Of a DNA stretch of 64,000 nucleotides, positions 46,492 to 55,565 are shown piece by piece (positions within the stretch are counted from its first letter, which is position 1; every line of letters begins with the position of its first letter). The translations under genes and the position numbers were made by a program. The stretch comes from Gammaproteobacteria bacterium (lineage in GTDB: Bacteria > Pseudomonadota > Gammaproteobacteria > Pseudomonadales > Pseudohongiellaceae), in assembly GCA_029245395.1 (NCBI GenBank), contig JAQWPL010000015.1, positions 1 to 64,000 of the forward strand, in the 5' to 3' direction. A model generated the notes under the pieces. It was not told the DNA's origin and searched no databases. It was given only the letters and a program-made list of their open reading frames with translations.

Positions 46492-48497
46492 TTGTTAAGC
46501 ACAGGGTTTCTTATCTGATTTTTCTCAGCTTATGCTGTGTTTCAGGTATTGGGCAAGCTGCCGATTCAACAATCGCAGGATCTCTCTATACAGAACCCGC
46601 CACGCTTATTTCCCTGGGTTTTGAATGGCCAATTGAGGGGGATGACAACCGTAATGCCAGTACCCAGGTGTTTTACCGCCAGGCCGGTTCAACCGGTTGG
46701 CAGGAAGGGCCGCCCATGCTGCGTATCGGTGATGAGCGGATCAATGAAAATGCTCTGCAATATTTAACACCAAGGATGTTTGCCGGCAGCCTGTTCGATC
46801 TTGAGCCAGATACGCGTTATGTAGTAAGGCTGGTCATGACTGATCCTGATGGCGTATCCGGGCGGTCGGAAAAACTGGTTTCCGTGAGCACTCGCGCTGA
46901 ACCCATGCCCGCAACAGATGGCAACATCTATCATGTGTATCCCCCGGATTACGAGGGCCAGCGCATCGAACCGGCCTTTACCGGTTTGTTAGGGGCCTAT
47001 AACACGGGCTATTCCGGCTCAGATAATTTCAATACTTACCCTCCACGAGTGCGCCCGGGCGACACCATCCTCGTGCATGCAGGGGTCTACCAGGATAACC
47101 GCTATAGCTATCAAGGAGGTCTGGGCACTATTTCCAGTGGCAGCTATTTTCTGACGGCCAAAGGCACTGCTGAACGTCCAATAGTAATAAAGGCAGCAGG
47201 AGATGGAGAAGTCATATTTGATGGAGACGGTGCCTACAACCTGTTTAATGTTATGGCTGCCGACCATCATTATTTCGAGGGACTGACCTTTCGTAATACA
47301 GATCTGGTGTTTCAGGCCGGTCTGAAAAATATTGCCGGGTCCAGCGGACTCACTATCAAAAACTCCCGGTTTGAGGACATAGGCCGTGGTATTTATACCG
47401 ATTGGTCTGGCTCAAAGGATTTTTACATTGCAGACAATGTGTTTGTCGGCCGTTTTGATCCGACCCACTTACTTGGTTTCACTGGTCCCGTCTGGGCGCC
47501 GTATAACATCGATGGGCAACCCGCACTGGTTTCCGAATATGCCGTGAAGGTATACGGTTCGGGCCATGTGGTGGCTTACAACAAGGTTGATCATTTCCAT
47601 GATGGCATTGATATCGCCACTTACGGCAATCCGGATGGCACACCGGAGCCTTTACGTGGACGCATGCCGGTTTCAATCGATTTCTACAATAACGACATCA
47701 GTCACGTGGAAGACAACTGCATAGAGTCAGATGGTGGCGCACACAATATTCGTATTTTCCGTAATCGCTGTTTCAACCATGGCCATCGCGCGTTGAGTGT
47801 ACAACCCATGTTCGGTGGTCCAGTCTATTTCATGCGCAACATTGTCTATCATGCCCCTGAAGGTGGCGCACTCAAACTCACGGCTTCTTCTGCGGGTGTT
47901 TTGATTTGGCATAATACCTTCATCGCACCAATCAAGCCGATGCTGCTGGCCGTCTCCAATATGCATTACCGCAATAACCTGGTCCTTGGACAAAGTGGTT
48001 CGCCGGAAGTATTTGCGATTGAAACCAACACCAACTATTCCTCTTCCGACTACAACGGTTTTCGCCCTAATAGTGATGCGCAGTACTCTTTTGAATGGAG
48101 TACCCCTGAGTTCTCAATGGTGGCCAATTTTCCTGGAGAGGCAGGTGACGAATTCACTCGCGCTCCTCTGGGCACGCGAGACCAGTCACGATTGGAGGCG
48201 CAGGCAAGGGAAGTCAGGCGGTTTGAAACCCTGAGTGCCTACAGTGAAATGACGGGTCAAGACAGCAACAGTCTTCTGGTGGATTATGATATTTTTATGA
48301 ATGTGACACCTACTGGCCCTGACCCACGCATTATTTATAATCCGCAGGATTTTGATTTCAGATTACGAAGCGGCGCCGTGGCAGTGGATGCAGGCTTGCA
48401 TATACCTGGTGTGAATAGCGACTATACTGGTTCTGCGCCAGACCTGGGTGCCTATGAATCAGACCTGGCACCGCCCCATTATGGTCCCAGGAATTAG
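46464..48497 (+). CDS. Exported right-handed beta-helix protein (pectate-lyase-like)
   Basis: About 677 residues. A signal peptide ends IGQA. An Ig/FnIII-like domain of about 100 residues (FEPDTRYVVRL-type motif as LEPDTRYVVRLVMTDPDG) precedes the parallel beta-helix: PGDTILVHAGVYQDNRY, FEGLTFRNTDLVF, LTIKNSRFEDIGRG, NDISHVEDNCIESDGGAHNI and RIFRNRCFNHGHRALSV. Such proteins are often polysaccharide lyases or surface-exposed carbohydrate binders, but catalytic residues cannot be placed. It is followed by a ThuA-type gene after 64 bases, likely the same operon. A role in polysaccharide use is inferred. Confidence 0.8.
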   Translation: MKVQMKVQMIVKHRVSYLIFLSLCCVSGIGQAADSTIAGSLYTEPATLISLGFEWPIEGDDNRNASTQVFYRQAGSTGWQEGPPMLRIGDERINENALQYLTPRMFAGSLFDLEPDTRYVVRLVMTDPDGVSGRSEKLVSVSTRAEPMPATDGNIYHVYPPDYEGQRIEPAFTGLLGAYNTGYSGSDNFNTYPPRVRPGDTILVHAGVYQDNRYSYQGGLGTISSGSYFLTAKGTAERPIVIKAAGDGEVIFDGDGAYNLFNVMAADHHYFEGLTFRNTDLVFQAGLKNIAGSSGLTIKNSRFEDIGRGIYTDWSGSKDFYIADNVFVGRFDPTHLLGFTGPVWAPYNIDGQPALVSEYAVKVYGSGHVVAYNKVDHFHDGIDIATYGNPDGTPEPLRGRMPVSIDFYNNDISHVEDNCIESDGGAHNIRIFRNRCFNHGHRALSVQPMFGGPVYFMRNIVYHAPEGGALKLTASSAGVLIWHNTFIAPIKPMLLAVSNMHYRNNLVLGQSGSPEVFAIETNTNYSSSDYNGFRPNSDAQYSFEWSTPEFSMVANFPGEAGDEFTRAPLGTRDQSRLEAQAREVRRFETLSAYSEMTGQDSNSLLVDYDIFMNVTPTGPDPRIIYNPQDFDFRLRSGAVAVDAGLHIPGVNSDYTGSAPDLGAYESDLAPPHYGPRN

Positions 48498-48561
48498 CGG
48501 CCCCGGAAATTAATTGCGGTATGAGTGAAGTCTGCCTAAATAAATTACAAGAGGAATTGTC

Positions 48562-49398
48562 ATGAGATACCGACCTGCAAAAACTCTGCTGATGCTGGCG
48601 GTACTTTTTGCCCCGCTATTTGTAGTGGCGCAGCCTTATCCCGCAGCTGACCCTGAAAAAATCCAGGTACTAATCATCACCGGTCGACATGTGCATTACT
48701 GGCCTGACACGACACCGGTTTTACGTAAAGTGTTGGAAGATACCGGCCTGTTTGAAGTCAGAGTCACAGAGGAGTTTCGTGGTGCCACTTCACGCACTCT
48801 GGACGAATACGATTTGCTGGTGGTGAATTACTATGATCGCCGGCAAGCAGAAAACCTGCGTTGGGGTGAAGAAACTGAAAAGTCCTTTGAGGACTTTGTT
48901 AAAAGCGGGAAAGGCGTAGTCATGTATCACCTGTCGCTGGGTGCTTTTTATCATTGGGAAGAGTACGAAAAAATGAGCGGCGGAAACTGGCGTGACGGAC
49001 GCGGCCATCATTCTGCGCAACATGACTTTGAAGTCGACATTATTGACAGCGAGCACCCCATTACCCGCGGCCTGAAATCGCCGCTTTCCATGGCGAATGA
49101 TGAGCTTTATGCCAACCTTATTTTCCAGCCTGAAGGGTCATACGATGTGCTGGCCACCGCCTATGATGATCATGCGCTTTATGGTGAAAGGGCGCGTCAG
49201 CCAATTCCCGGTCCGGGTATAGTGCAACCCATCTTGTGGACTACCCAGTACGGGGAAGGGCGCGTTTTTGTGACAACGCTGGGGCACGATGAAGTCGATG
49301 CAGCTCATCCGACTTTTGTCACCACATTTACCCGTGGTGCAGAGTGGGCGGCTACTGGTGAAGTAAGCCTGGAAATACCGCCGGAAATGGCCGACTAA
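48562..49398 (+). CDS. Exported ThuA-like protein
   Basis: 278 residues, signal peptide cut after FVVAQ. ThuA (glutamine-amidotransferase-like fold) motifs: VLIITGRHVHYWPDTTPVL, YDLLVVNYYDR, KSGKGVVMYHLSLGAFYHW, DIIDSEHPITRGL, and WTTQYGEGRVFVTTLGHDE. The family is linked to trehalose or disaccharide utilisation, with many members of unknown role. The upstream neighbour is the beta-helix protein. It overlaps the convergent sugar dehydrogenase gene by four bases (49395-49398). Confidence 0.86.
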   Translation: MRYRPAKTLLMLAVLFAPLFVVAQPYPAADPEKIQVLIITGRHVHYWPDTTPVLRKVLEDTGLFEVRVTEEFRGATSRTLDEYDLLVVNYYDRRQAENLRWGEETEKSFEDFVKSGKGVVMYHLSLGAFYHWEEYEKMSGGNWRDGRGHHSAQHDFEVDIIDSEHPITRGLKSPLSMANDELYANLIFQPEGSYDVLATAYDDHALYGERARQPIPGPGIVQPILWTTQYGEGRVFVTTLGHDEVDAAHPTFVTTFTRGAEWAATGEVSLEIPPEMAD

Positions 49399-50558
49399 TT
49401 AGCAGGTTCCAGTTTCAGCAGTTTGCCGGAGTTTTCTGTGGAATTGGCATCCTGCCTGACCAGGGCATAGATATTGCCTTGTGCATCCACATCAATGTCC
49501 CGATATTGATAACGCAGTCCAGTTATCAGGTTTTCTCTGGCCCGGGATGCCCGACCTTCCAGAACAACACTCTGTAACATCATGCCGCTCATGGCAGTGA
49601 CGAAGAGTTTGTTATTCCAGTCCGGGAAAGCATCACCGTTATAATGGATGATGTCGGAAATGCCAATTGAGGGTACCCAGAACCAGCGCGGCGGTTCCAT
49701 GCCTTCCATCATTGGATTGTCTGTGATCAGGTCATCGGTGTAGGCCCTGCCAAAAGAAACTATAGGCCATCCATAATTGGCGCCCGCTTTAAGGATATTT
49801 ACTTCATCGCCGCCTCTAGGGCCATGTTCACTGGCCCACATTTCCCCGGTTGCCTCATTGAACATGAGTCCCTGTTGGTTGCGATGCCCGTAGGTCCAGA
49901 TATCGGGCAATGCCCCCGGAGTATTAACAAAGGGGTTATCTGTTGGAATGCTGCCATCATCATGCAAACGCACTGTTTTTCCATGATGGGATACCAGATC
50001 CTGTGCTTTTGGTTCACCGTCCGGGCCGCGGTCACCTATGGTGATATAGAGATAGCCTTCGCCATCAAAGGCGGCGCGAGAACCGTAATTAAGTTCCCGG
50101 GGCTCCCAGGCACTTGCCTGAAAAATTTCTTCACTATCTAGCATCACCGTTCCTTCGAGTCGGCCACGGGTAACAGCCACAGTGCTGCCCTGATCAGTAA
50201 TTTTCGAATGGGTCAGATAGATGAGGTGATTGGTTTCAAATTCTGGATGTAAAGCGACATCCATCAAACCGCTGTGCAGGCGCCCGGTGATTTCCGGTGT
50301 GCCGGTAATGGGTTGGGATTGCAGTTGGCCTTCACTGATCAGGCGCAGGCGGCCGGGTTGCTCAGTGACCAGGATATCGCCATTGGCCAACATCGCCATG
50401 GCCCAGGGTAATTCGAGTCCATCAGCGATGACTTTTACCTGGATATCATGATCAAAAGATTCCAGGACAATATCGTTATCTGCAGCCACAACGCAGGAGA
50501 ATTGCAGAAACGTTGCTACGCCAAATATGATTATTATCAGACTCCTGCATTTTGACAT
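49395..50558 (-). CDS. Exported PQQ-dependent sugar dehydrogenase (GSDH family)
   Basis: About 387 residues. The start at 50558 has GGGG eight bases upstream and gives a leader cut after VVAAD. Motifs: LPWAMAMLANGDILVTEQPG, HSGLMDVALHPEFE, YGHRNQQGLMFNEATGEMW, EHGPRGGDEVNILKAG and NYGWPIVSFG. The catalytic loop His and Arg are intact (GHRNQQG). The mature protein is closest in motif content to the E. coli YliI/Asd type. It is downstream of the prolyl-hydroxylase-like gene, but they are unlikely to be functionally linked. Confidence 0.9.
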   Translation of the reverse strand: MSKCRSLIIIIFGVATFLQFSCVVAADNDIVLESFDHDIQVKVIADGLELPWAMAMLANGDILVTEQPGRLRLISEGQLQSQPITGTPEITGRLHSGLMDVALHPEFETNHLIYLTHSKITDQGSTVAVTRGRLEGTVMLDSEEIFQASAWEPRELNYGSRAAFDGEGYLYITIGDRGPDGEPKAQDLVSHHGKTVRLHDDGSIPTDNPFVNTPGALPDIWTYGHRNQQGLMFNEATGEMWASEHGPRGGDEVNILKAGANYGWPIVSFGRAYTDDLITDNPMMEGMEPPRWFWVPSIGISDIIHYNGDAFPDWNNKLFVTAMSGMMLQSVVLEGRASRARENLITGLRYQYRDIDVDAQGNIYALVRQDANSTENSGKLLKLEPAN

Positions 50559-50614
50559 AGTATTTCCCCTTGGGTTTAGAAGGCGGGTTGGTGCCTGTTG
50601 TCCAGTTTTGGCTT

Positions 50615-51238
50615 TCAAGTATAAGTACTTTCTTTAATCTGTTCTTGAGAGTAGGCACTGTACCATCCTGTAACAATATATTTCTCCTCTGTGTCAGAGA
50701 CCTGCCCCTTGTGAGTGAAATTCCATGTAGTAGGCCATATTATGGTTAATCCTTTCTCGGCTTTGATAATGAAATCCTGATAATGAAACTCAGTGCCGCC
50801 GTCTTCTACATCATTTAAATAAGTCATAAAAGCCAGGTGACGTCTTGCGATAGCATCATTACTAAAGTCATTTTCAAAGTGCCAGGCTTTAAATCCTCCA
50901 CCAGGCTTGTAGTGTTGAATAGCTATTGGTTCTGTAATACCCCAGGGAACTGTCCTTGCGCTATATAGATATTTCTTAATATATTCCTTGCCCACATCAT
51001 TGAGCATTTCTACATACGTTTTGGATATTTTTGAAGGGTGCAGTGTCACATCTAAACTGTCCTTGACACTTTTATCCACAGCGCTTGTCCCACCTTTTCC
51101 GGCTGCCGTATCACCTTTGCGTTTGTCCGGAGAGTCCTTATGTATTTGAATTAATTGATCACATATTGAATTATCATCCAAATACCAGCCGGCAATAAAA
51201 TTATTTAATTCATTGATTTTGTGTGGCTTCAAACTCAA
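50615..51238 (-). CDS. 2OG-Fe(II) oxygenase, prolyl-4-hydroxylase-like
   Basis: 207 residues, no signal peptide. Motifs of the P4H-type double-stranded beta-helix: IAIQHYKPGGGFKAWHFEND holds an H-x-E (H120, E122) in place of the usual H-x-D. LAFMTYLNDVEDGGTEF follows. WNFTHKGQV gives the distal His (H176), and EEKYIVTGWYSAY carries the Lys (K186) that binds 2-oxoglutarate. H-x-E is used by some members, so activity is plausible but altered. A target protein or peptide is not known. Confidence 0.78.
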   Translation of the reverse strand: MSLKPHKINELNNFIAGWYLDDNSICDQLIQIHKDSPDKRKGDTAAGKGGTSAVDKSVKDSLDVTLHPSKISKTYVEMLNDVGKEYIKKYLYSARTVPWGITEPIAIQHYKPGGGFKAWHFENDFSNDAIARRHLAFMTYLNDVEDGGTEFHYQDFIIKAEKGLTIIWPTTWNFTHKGQVSDTEEKYIVTGWYSAYSQEQIKESTYT

Positions 51239-51340
51239 ATCATACTCCAGAGCAGAGATTAGTAGATTATATGAAAGGAAAATGTCAATTCGATAAAGCA
51301 GGATAACTTTTCATAGTCGGGTACATTATTACTGGCAATT

Positions 51341-52177
51341 TTATTTCATTTTCTTTCCTTTTGTTTTGATGTCTCTTTTGCTTCCAGCCTTCTGTTGGTC
51401 TCGGCTCATCTGCTGGTATTGCGGGCTATATTCCATCCCGTAGGGTGTTTTTTTCTTGTTAGTCGCCTTCTCATCAAAAAATTTCATGCTCGTCTTTAGT
51501 CTTTCTGCGGTTTCCTCTTCGGTGCCATCCCTAAATGTGGGCTCCTCGCGTGGGACAAAAAAGACCTGACCAATCGGTAGATTATGCGATACGGTAATTA
51601 TCTCGCCAGGGGACAGGATATAGCGGAACTCGGAATCATGGACGTACCAATCTGTTTCCACTCGCGTCACCAGCACTGGCGCCACCGGTCGCTCGGTACT
51701 ATTAATTACGCCGGAATAGACCGTATCAATGCCCGGTGGAGTCTGGAAGTTGTAAGCGCCGCGAAGTGTCACAGCGCCAGTCGGTGTGCCCATGTCATCA
51801 ACCGAGATAAACATGCGCGCTATAGCCCTTGCAGTATCCTTGAACCCGGGTGTCTCGGGCACCATCAACTGGACTTCTTCTTTGCGCATGCCGATAGCGC
51901 CCACCGATAACTGATAGTTGACGAAAAATATCTGCTCCCACTTTTTACCAGTAGCATTGACAGAGTATCCGAACTGGAAGAGCCCCTCTCCCTCAAAGCC
52001 AATATGAAACTGCTCGTTCTCAGCAAGCGGAGGATAGACCAGTGCGCCCAGCGAACTGCCTGCTTCCAGCACGGGACAAAGCCTGGCATGTTGGGGAAGC
52101 TGAGGCCTCTGTGCTTCCTTTTTGGGACGCAAGCCGATGCCTGGGCGAAGGGTGTTGGGAAAGAGGGTGACTTCCAT
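51341..52177 (-). CDS. Unassigned protein, possibly linked to the 2OG oxygenase
   Basis: 278 residues. No signal peptide or membrane segment. Begins VTLFPNTLRPGIGLRP, then LEAGSSLGALVYPPLAENEQ, and two beta-rich regions (GEIITVSHNLPIGQVFFVPRE near 205). The last 60 residues are highly charged with many Lys, ending in KRDIKTKGKKMK, which looks like a disordered nucleic-acid- or membrane-binding tail. I do not recognise the family. It lies 102 bases upstream of the 2OG oxygenase on the same strand, so it could be its partner or substrate. The start has only a weak ribosome site. Confidence 0.6.
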   Translation of the reverse strand: MEVTLFPNTLRPGIGLRPKKEAQRPQLPQHARLCPVLEAGSSLGALVYPPLAENEQFHIGFEGEGLFQFGYSVNATGKKWEQIFFVNYQLSVGAIGMRKEEVQLMVPETPGFKDTARAIARMFISVDDMGTPTGAVTLRGAYNFQTPPGIDTVYSGVINSTERPVAPVLVTRVETDWYVHDSEFRYILSPGEIITVSHNLPIGQVFFVPREEPTFRDGTEEETAERLKTSMKFFDEKATNKKKTPYGMEYSPQYQQMSRDQQKAGSKRDIKTKGKKMK

Positions 52178-52389
52178 CCCGGTAGTATATCGAAAGCAGT
52201 GTTAGCGGCAAGTCCAGCTAAAGGGTCTGAATGTAAAAAAAGCAAAGAGTGAATTGAGTGCAAACCATTTAATTACGTTTGCACAATATGTCCATTTTAT
52301 TTCATTTGCGTGGTTACTACTTGTCAGTAGAATAGGGAAAACACAAAGAGTTTTACATTCATTCCAAATCACATTTTGGGAGTTTAATC

Positions 52390-52788
52390 ATGACTATCAG
52401 GGTTTCAGTATTTTCATTCGTTTTGTTGTTATTTATCTCGATACAAGCCTCTGCTCACCATTCGTTTGCAGCACAGTATGACAGTAATAAACCGGTCACT
52501 TTGACCGGGCTGGTGACCAAAGTTGAATGGCAAAATCCCCATGTCTACCTATATATAGATGTGGCCGACGAGACTGGCGATTATGAACAGTGGGCTTTGG
52601 AGATGGGTGCGCCTGCGGTATTGACCCGAATCCAGGGTTGGTCCCGCTCAACGCTTCAGGTCGGGGATGAAATTAATATTGAAGGGAGACTAGCCAGAGA
52701 TGGATCCAATCTGGCCAATGCGCGCAATGTGACCCTGGTCTCGGGTGAAACATTGGGTGCAGGATCGAGCGAAAACACAACGCCATAA
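52390..52788 (+). CDS. DUF6152 family exported protein (stand-alone N-domain)
   Basis: 132 residues. The signal peptide ends QASAHHS, with the typical HHSFAAQYD start, then PVTLTGLVTKVEWQNPHVYL, WALEMGAPAVL and LQVGDEINIEGRLARDGS. This is the DUF6152 domain alone. The following gene (52814) encodes the second domain of the fused proteins at 45310 and 54205, so this pair is the split form. The start has GGGAG eight bases upstream. The 26-base gap to the next start suggests one operon. Function is unknown. Confidence 0.85.
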   Translation: MTIRVSVFSFVLLLFISIQASAHHSFAAQYDSNKPVTLTGLVTKVEWQNPHVYLYIDVADETGDYEQWALEMGAPAVLTRIQGWSRSTLQVGDEINIEGRLARDGSNLANARNVTLVSGETLGAGSSENTTP

Positions 52789-52813
52789 TCTGCGTAATCA
52801 GGGAACAGCGACC

Positions 52814-53623
52814 ATGAATTTTATTCCACGTAGTCTTATTTGGCAGCTTACCGGGGTTGTATTAACCTTGAGTTTGCATGCTACGGCTCAGCCAGATGTT
52901 GATGAAGTGATGCCGACGCCACGTATGGCCAATGGCCAGATCTACCTGGGATTGTCTCCTGGCCAGATCGGCTTTTGGGGCAGTTCCGGCAGAATTTTCG
53001 ACCGACGTGGGCGTGCCCACCAAACGAATCTGTTGTCAGAGGATCTTCCCTTGCAACCCTGGGCAAGAGCTGTGTGGGAACACCGGCAGGAAAACAATGC
53101 CAAGGATGATCCCCATGCCCGCTGCCTGCCAGCCGGGATTGTAAGACTAATACAGACAGTCAACGGCTTTCAGGTTCTTCAGCAACCGGAATTAAACCGG
53201 GTGTATATGGTCTTTGGCGGCGGTATACATACCTGGCGCGTCATCCATACTGACGGGCGTCCCCTTGTAGACATAAATGATCCGGACACTATTCCGACGT
53301 ATATGGGTTACTCCACCGGGCATTGGGAAGGAGACACGCTTGTAGTGGAAACCAATGGCTTTAATGAGAAAACCTGGTTCGCCTCAGGTTCACTTCCGAG
53401 CACCCGTTATATGCACCTGACCGAACGTATATCTCGACCCGACTTTGAAACCTTGCGTTATGAATTGACCGTAGATGATCCCGGGGCTTACACACGTCCC
53501 TGGACAGGGGGCTTTGATGTAGCATGGAACTGGACTGGATGGGATGGTTCAGACAAGGCTGAGCTTCATGAGTATTTTTGCCAGGACAATAATCTGGATG
53601 TCATGCACATGACTAACGAGTAA
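52814..53623 (+). CDS. Exported family protein, C-domain (split partner of DUF6152)
   Basis: About 269 residues. The start at 52814 gives a signal peptide cut after HATAQ. The frame is also open upstream to 52745 inside the previous gene. Shared motifs: LQPWARAVWEHRQ, DDPHARCLPAG, GGIHTWRVIHTDGR, YSTGHWEGDTLVVETNGFNE and HLTERISR, then VAWNWTGW. It is similar in length and order to 30573. Cotranscribed with 52390. The function of the family is not established. The co-occurrence with DUF6152 strongly suggests that the two domains act together. Confidence 0.78.
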   Translation: MNFIPRSLIWQLTGVVLTLSLHATAQPDVDEVMPTPRMANGQIYLGLSPGQIGFWGSSGRIFDRRGRAHQTNLLSEDLPLQPWARAVWEHRQENNAKDDPHARCLPAGIVRLIQTVNGFQVLQQPELNRVYMVFGGGIHTWRVIHTDGRPLVDINDPDTIPTYMGYSTGHWEGDTLVVETNGFNEKTWFASGSLPSTRYMHLTERISRPDFETLRYELTVDDPGAYTRPWTGGFDVAWNWTGWDGSDKAELHEYFCQDNNLDVMHMTNE

Positions 53624-53662
53624 CCGGGACTGAGCAGTAGAAAAAATGTTAAGAGAGTGAGT

Positions 53663-54100
53663 ATGAATATCATGGATAAGAAAAAAGGAATACTGGATTT
53701 GACTGTCAGAATAACAAGGGGTTTTGTTGCCTTGTTGCTATTAAGTGTCTCGGTTTATATTTATGCACAGGAAGGTCATCCTCTTACAGGTACATGGAGT
53801 GGCGACCGGGTCAGTAATGGCACAAAAGTACGCTTACTGCTCATTATGGATTTGCAACCTGACCAGCAGATTGAAGGGACGTTGATTGAAAATGGGGCCC
53901 GAATACCTTTAGATATCACCCTAAATCCTGAGGATTGGAGTGTTTCAATAATTGCCCAGGGACAAAACAGAGCGGGTGATGTAGTGAATTATCAGGCCAC
54001 AGGCGTGATTGAAAATGTTGGGACAGCGAATCAACGGATGATAGTTGGGACGTGGCAGGATGGGGGGGATGTCGGTGAGTTTCAGGTGAGGATGAATTAA
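53663..54100 (+). CDS. Small exported or membrane-anchored protein, unknown
   Basis: About 145 residues. ATG at 53663 has GAGAG seven bases upstream, and a GTG at 53657 is less likely. A long leader with a hydrophobic helix (FVALLLLSVSVYIYAQ) precedes a beta-rich domain: GTWSGDRVSNGTKVRLLLIM, IEGTLIENGARIPLDITLNP, GTWQDGGDVGEFQV. The pattern G-T-W-x-G-x-R at the start and G-T-W-x-D at the end suggests a small lipocalin-like or beta-sandwich sensor. It is in line with the DUF6152 genes (39 bases after the previous stop), so it belongs to the same operon. It ends before a bidirectional terminator. Confidence 0.65.
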   Translation: MNIMDKKKGILDLTVRITRGFVALLLLSVSVYIYAQEGHPLTGTWSGDRVSNGTKVRLLLIMDLQPDQQIEGTLIENGARIPLDITLNPEDWSVSIIAQGQNRAGDVVNYQATGVIENVGTANQRMIVGTWQDGGDVGEFQVRMN

Positions 54101-54154
54101 GCAGAGGCTCCCAAGTTACTCTGACTCTTTTTTAATGTAGCAAAATATAAAAAC

Positions 54155-54194
54155 AAAACCGGCATGCGTTAGTCCGCGCATGCCGGTTTTTTTT
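54155..54194. terminator. Strong bidirectional terminator
   Basis: AAAACCGGCATGCG and CGCATGCCGGTTTT (54155-54168, 54177-54190) form a perfect 14-base stem with an eight-base loop, followed by T. It sits between convergent genes (54100 end and 54205 end) and stops both transcripts. Confidence 0.92.
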
Positions 54195-54204
54195 GGTCCG
54201 AATA

Positions 54205-55347
54205 TTACTGTTGAAATTCCGGCGTCATCTCCTTGCACTCCTGCGCCTGGAAAGGCACGTCAGAGAGGAACATGACATCATAGCTCTCATAGGGTGCGGC
54301 CAGATAAACCGGATCAGTGACCGTATACTCCCGCTTCAGTGCTATTGTTTCTGTGTCGAGTGTAAAGCGTTCGACGATATGCATCTGTTCACTGGTGCGT
54401 GTTGGCGGGGATAGAACGCCTTCAGCAAAGCCGATTGTATCGACGACTAAAGTATCGCCATCCCAGTTGCCAATTGAATGCCCTGCATAACTGGGCTCGA
54501 TGTTATCCGGATGCTCGGTCATGCCGACGTGGATACGGCGATCGAAGTTATACAAACCGTAAGTGATGTCGATAACCTTTTCACCGTTTGCCATTGTGCC
54601 TTGAGTAAACTTATTGATCGGCCAGTCTGCGGTCCAGTCGCGGATAAAACTGGTCGGTTTGCAGTCAAACCAGGGATTGTCCACTGGAGAGCGTCTGTCG
54701 AAGGCATCGGCTGCTGCTTGGCCCTGTTGCGTATACACCGTTTGCGCCCTGGGTGGCTGAGTAGCGCGTACATCCTCAATGGTGATTGTGCCGGCAGCAA
54801 AATCGGGGCTCATGGTCTTGGGTATCATGGAACCTCTGCCACCGCTTGGGGGCACGGTCAGGACCAGTTGTTCCACGGCCCAGTCGCCGCTGATATTGAG
54901 TTGGCCATCTGAGAGGTGTAGCGGACGATTCGAGGTATCCACGGGCGCATTGGACAGGAACTGATCGTTGCGATTTATCATAGCGGCATCATCAATTTTG
55001 AAATTTTCGATGTAGCAGGCCTCGGGATCGTCCCTATGCGGATTACCTTCGATCTCCACATGAGCACCAACCACGAACATATCGGTAGACCAGCCCGCAC
55101 GCCTGAGTAGGGTCCCAGCGCGCATTTCGCAGCGCATGTGCAGGGCCAGGCCGTTTTCATCTATGGCGTCGATTTCCATGTAGGAATGAGGATTCACCAG
55201 GTTCATCTTGATCAGAGTGCCGGACCATTCCTTCTTGATTTCCAGCTGGAACAGGCCAAAGCCATGGTGTGCAGACGCTGATGCCGCAAGGAAACCAAGG
55301 GCTACGGTCGCTAAGGTCGACTTGAGGAGTTTGTTTGTTATACGCAT
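54205..55347 (-). CDS. Exported DUF6152-related protein with C-domain (fused form)
   Basis: 380 residues. The signal peptide ends SASAHHG. The N-domain starts HHGFGLFQLEIKKEWSGTLI and has MNLVNPHSYMEID, a DUF6152-like motif with the Asn-Pro-His triplet. The middle has two loops rich in Arg/Pro. The C-domain carries the shared NIEPSYAGHSIGNWDGDTLV and HIVERFTLDTE, with AECKE-type end QAQECKEM. Compared with the split pair at 52390/52814 the two domains are joined by an extra segment of about 80 residues. Start with GGGA eight bases upstream. Divergent from the ABC-F gene. Confidence 0.78.
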   Translation of the reverse strand: MRITNKLLKSTLATVALGFLAASASAHHGFGLFQLEIKKEWSGTLIKMNLVNPHSYMEIDAIDENGLALHMRCEMRAGTLLRRAGWSTDMFVVGAHVEIEGNPHRDDPEACYIENFKIDDAAMINRNDQFLSNAPVDTSNRPLHLSDGQLNISGDWAVEQLVLTVPPSGGRGSMIPKTMSPDFAAGTITIEDVRATQPPRAQTVYTQQGQAAADAFDRRSPVDNPWFDCKPTSFIRDWTADWPINKFTQGTMANGEKVIDITYGLYNFDRRIHVGMTEHPDNIEPSYAGHSIGNWDGDTLVVDTIGFAEGVLSPPTRTSEQMHIVERFTLDTETIALKREYTVTDPVYLAAPYESYDVMFLSDVPFQAQECKEMTPEFQQ

Positions 55348-55565
55348 GGTAAATCCCTGCTTGTGTAGTTATCTGGTGTTTAAAGGCTGGAAAGTATAGA
55401 GATTATTGGGATATGTGTCATAGCCTGAATGAATATTTCTCGATTTTTCCTCTTTTTACAGTGTGGATCGAATCATAACAGACAGAGCCATTTGCTTTAC
55501 TTCCAGACCTCTTTAGAATAGCCGCTTTTTCCGGCATCAGGCCGGTATCTGCCTACTCAAAGTCA

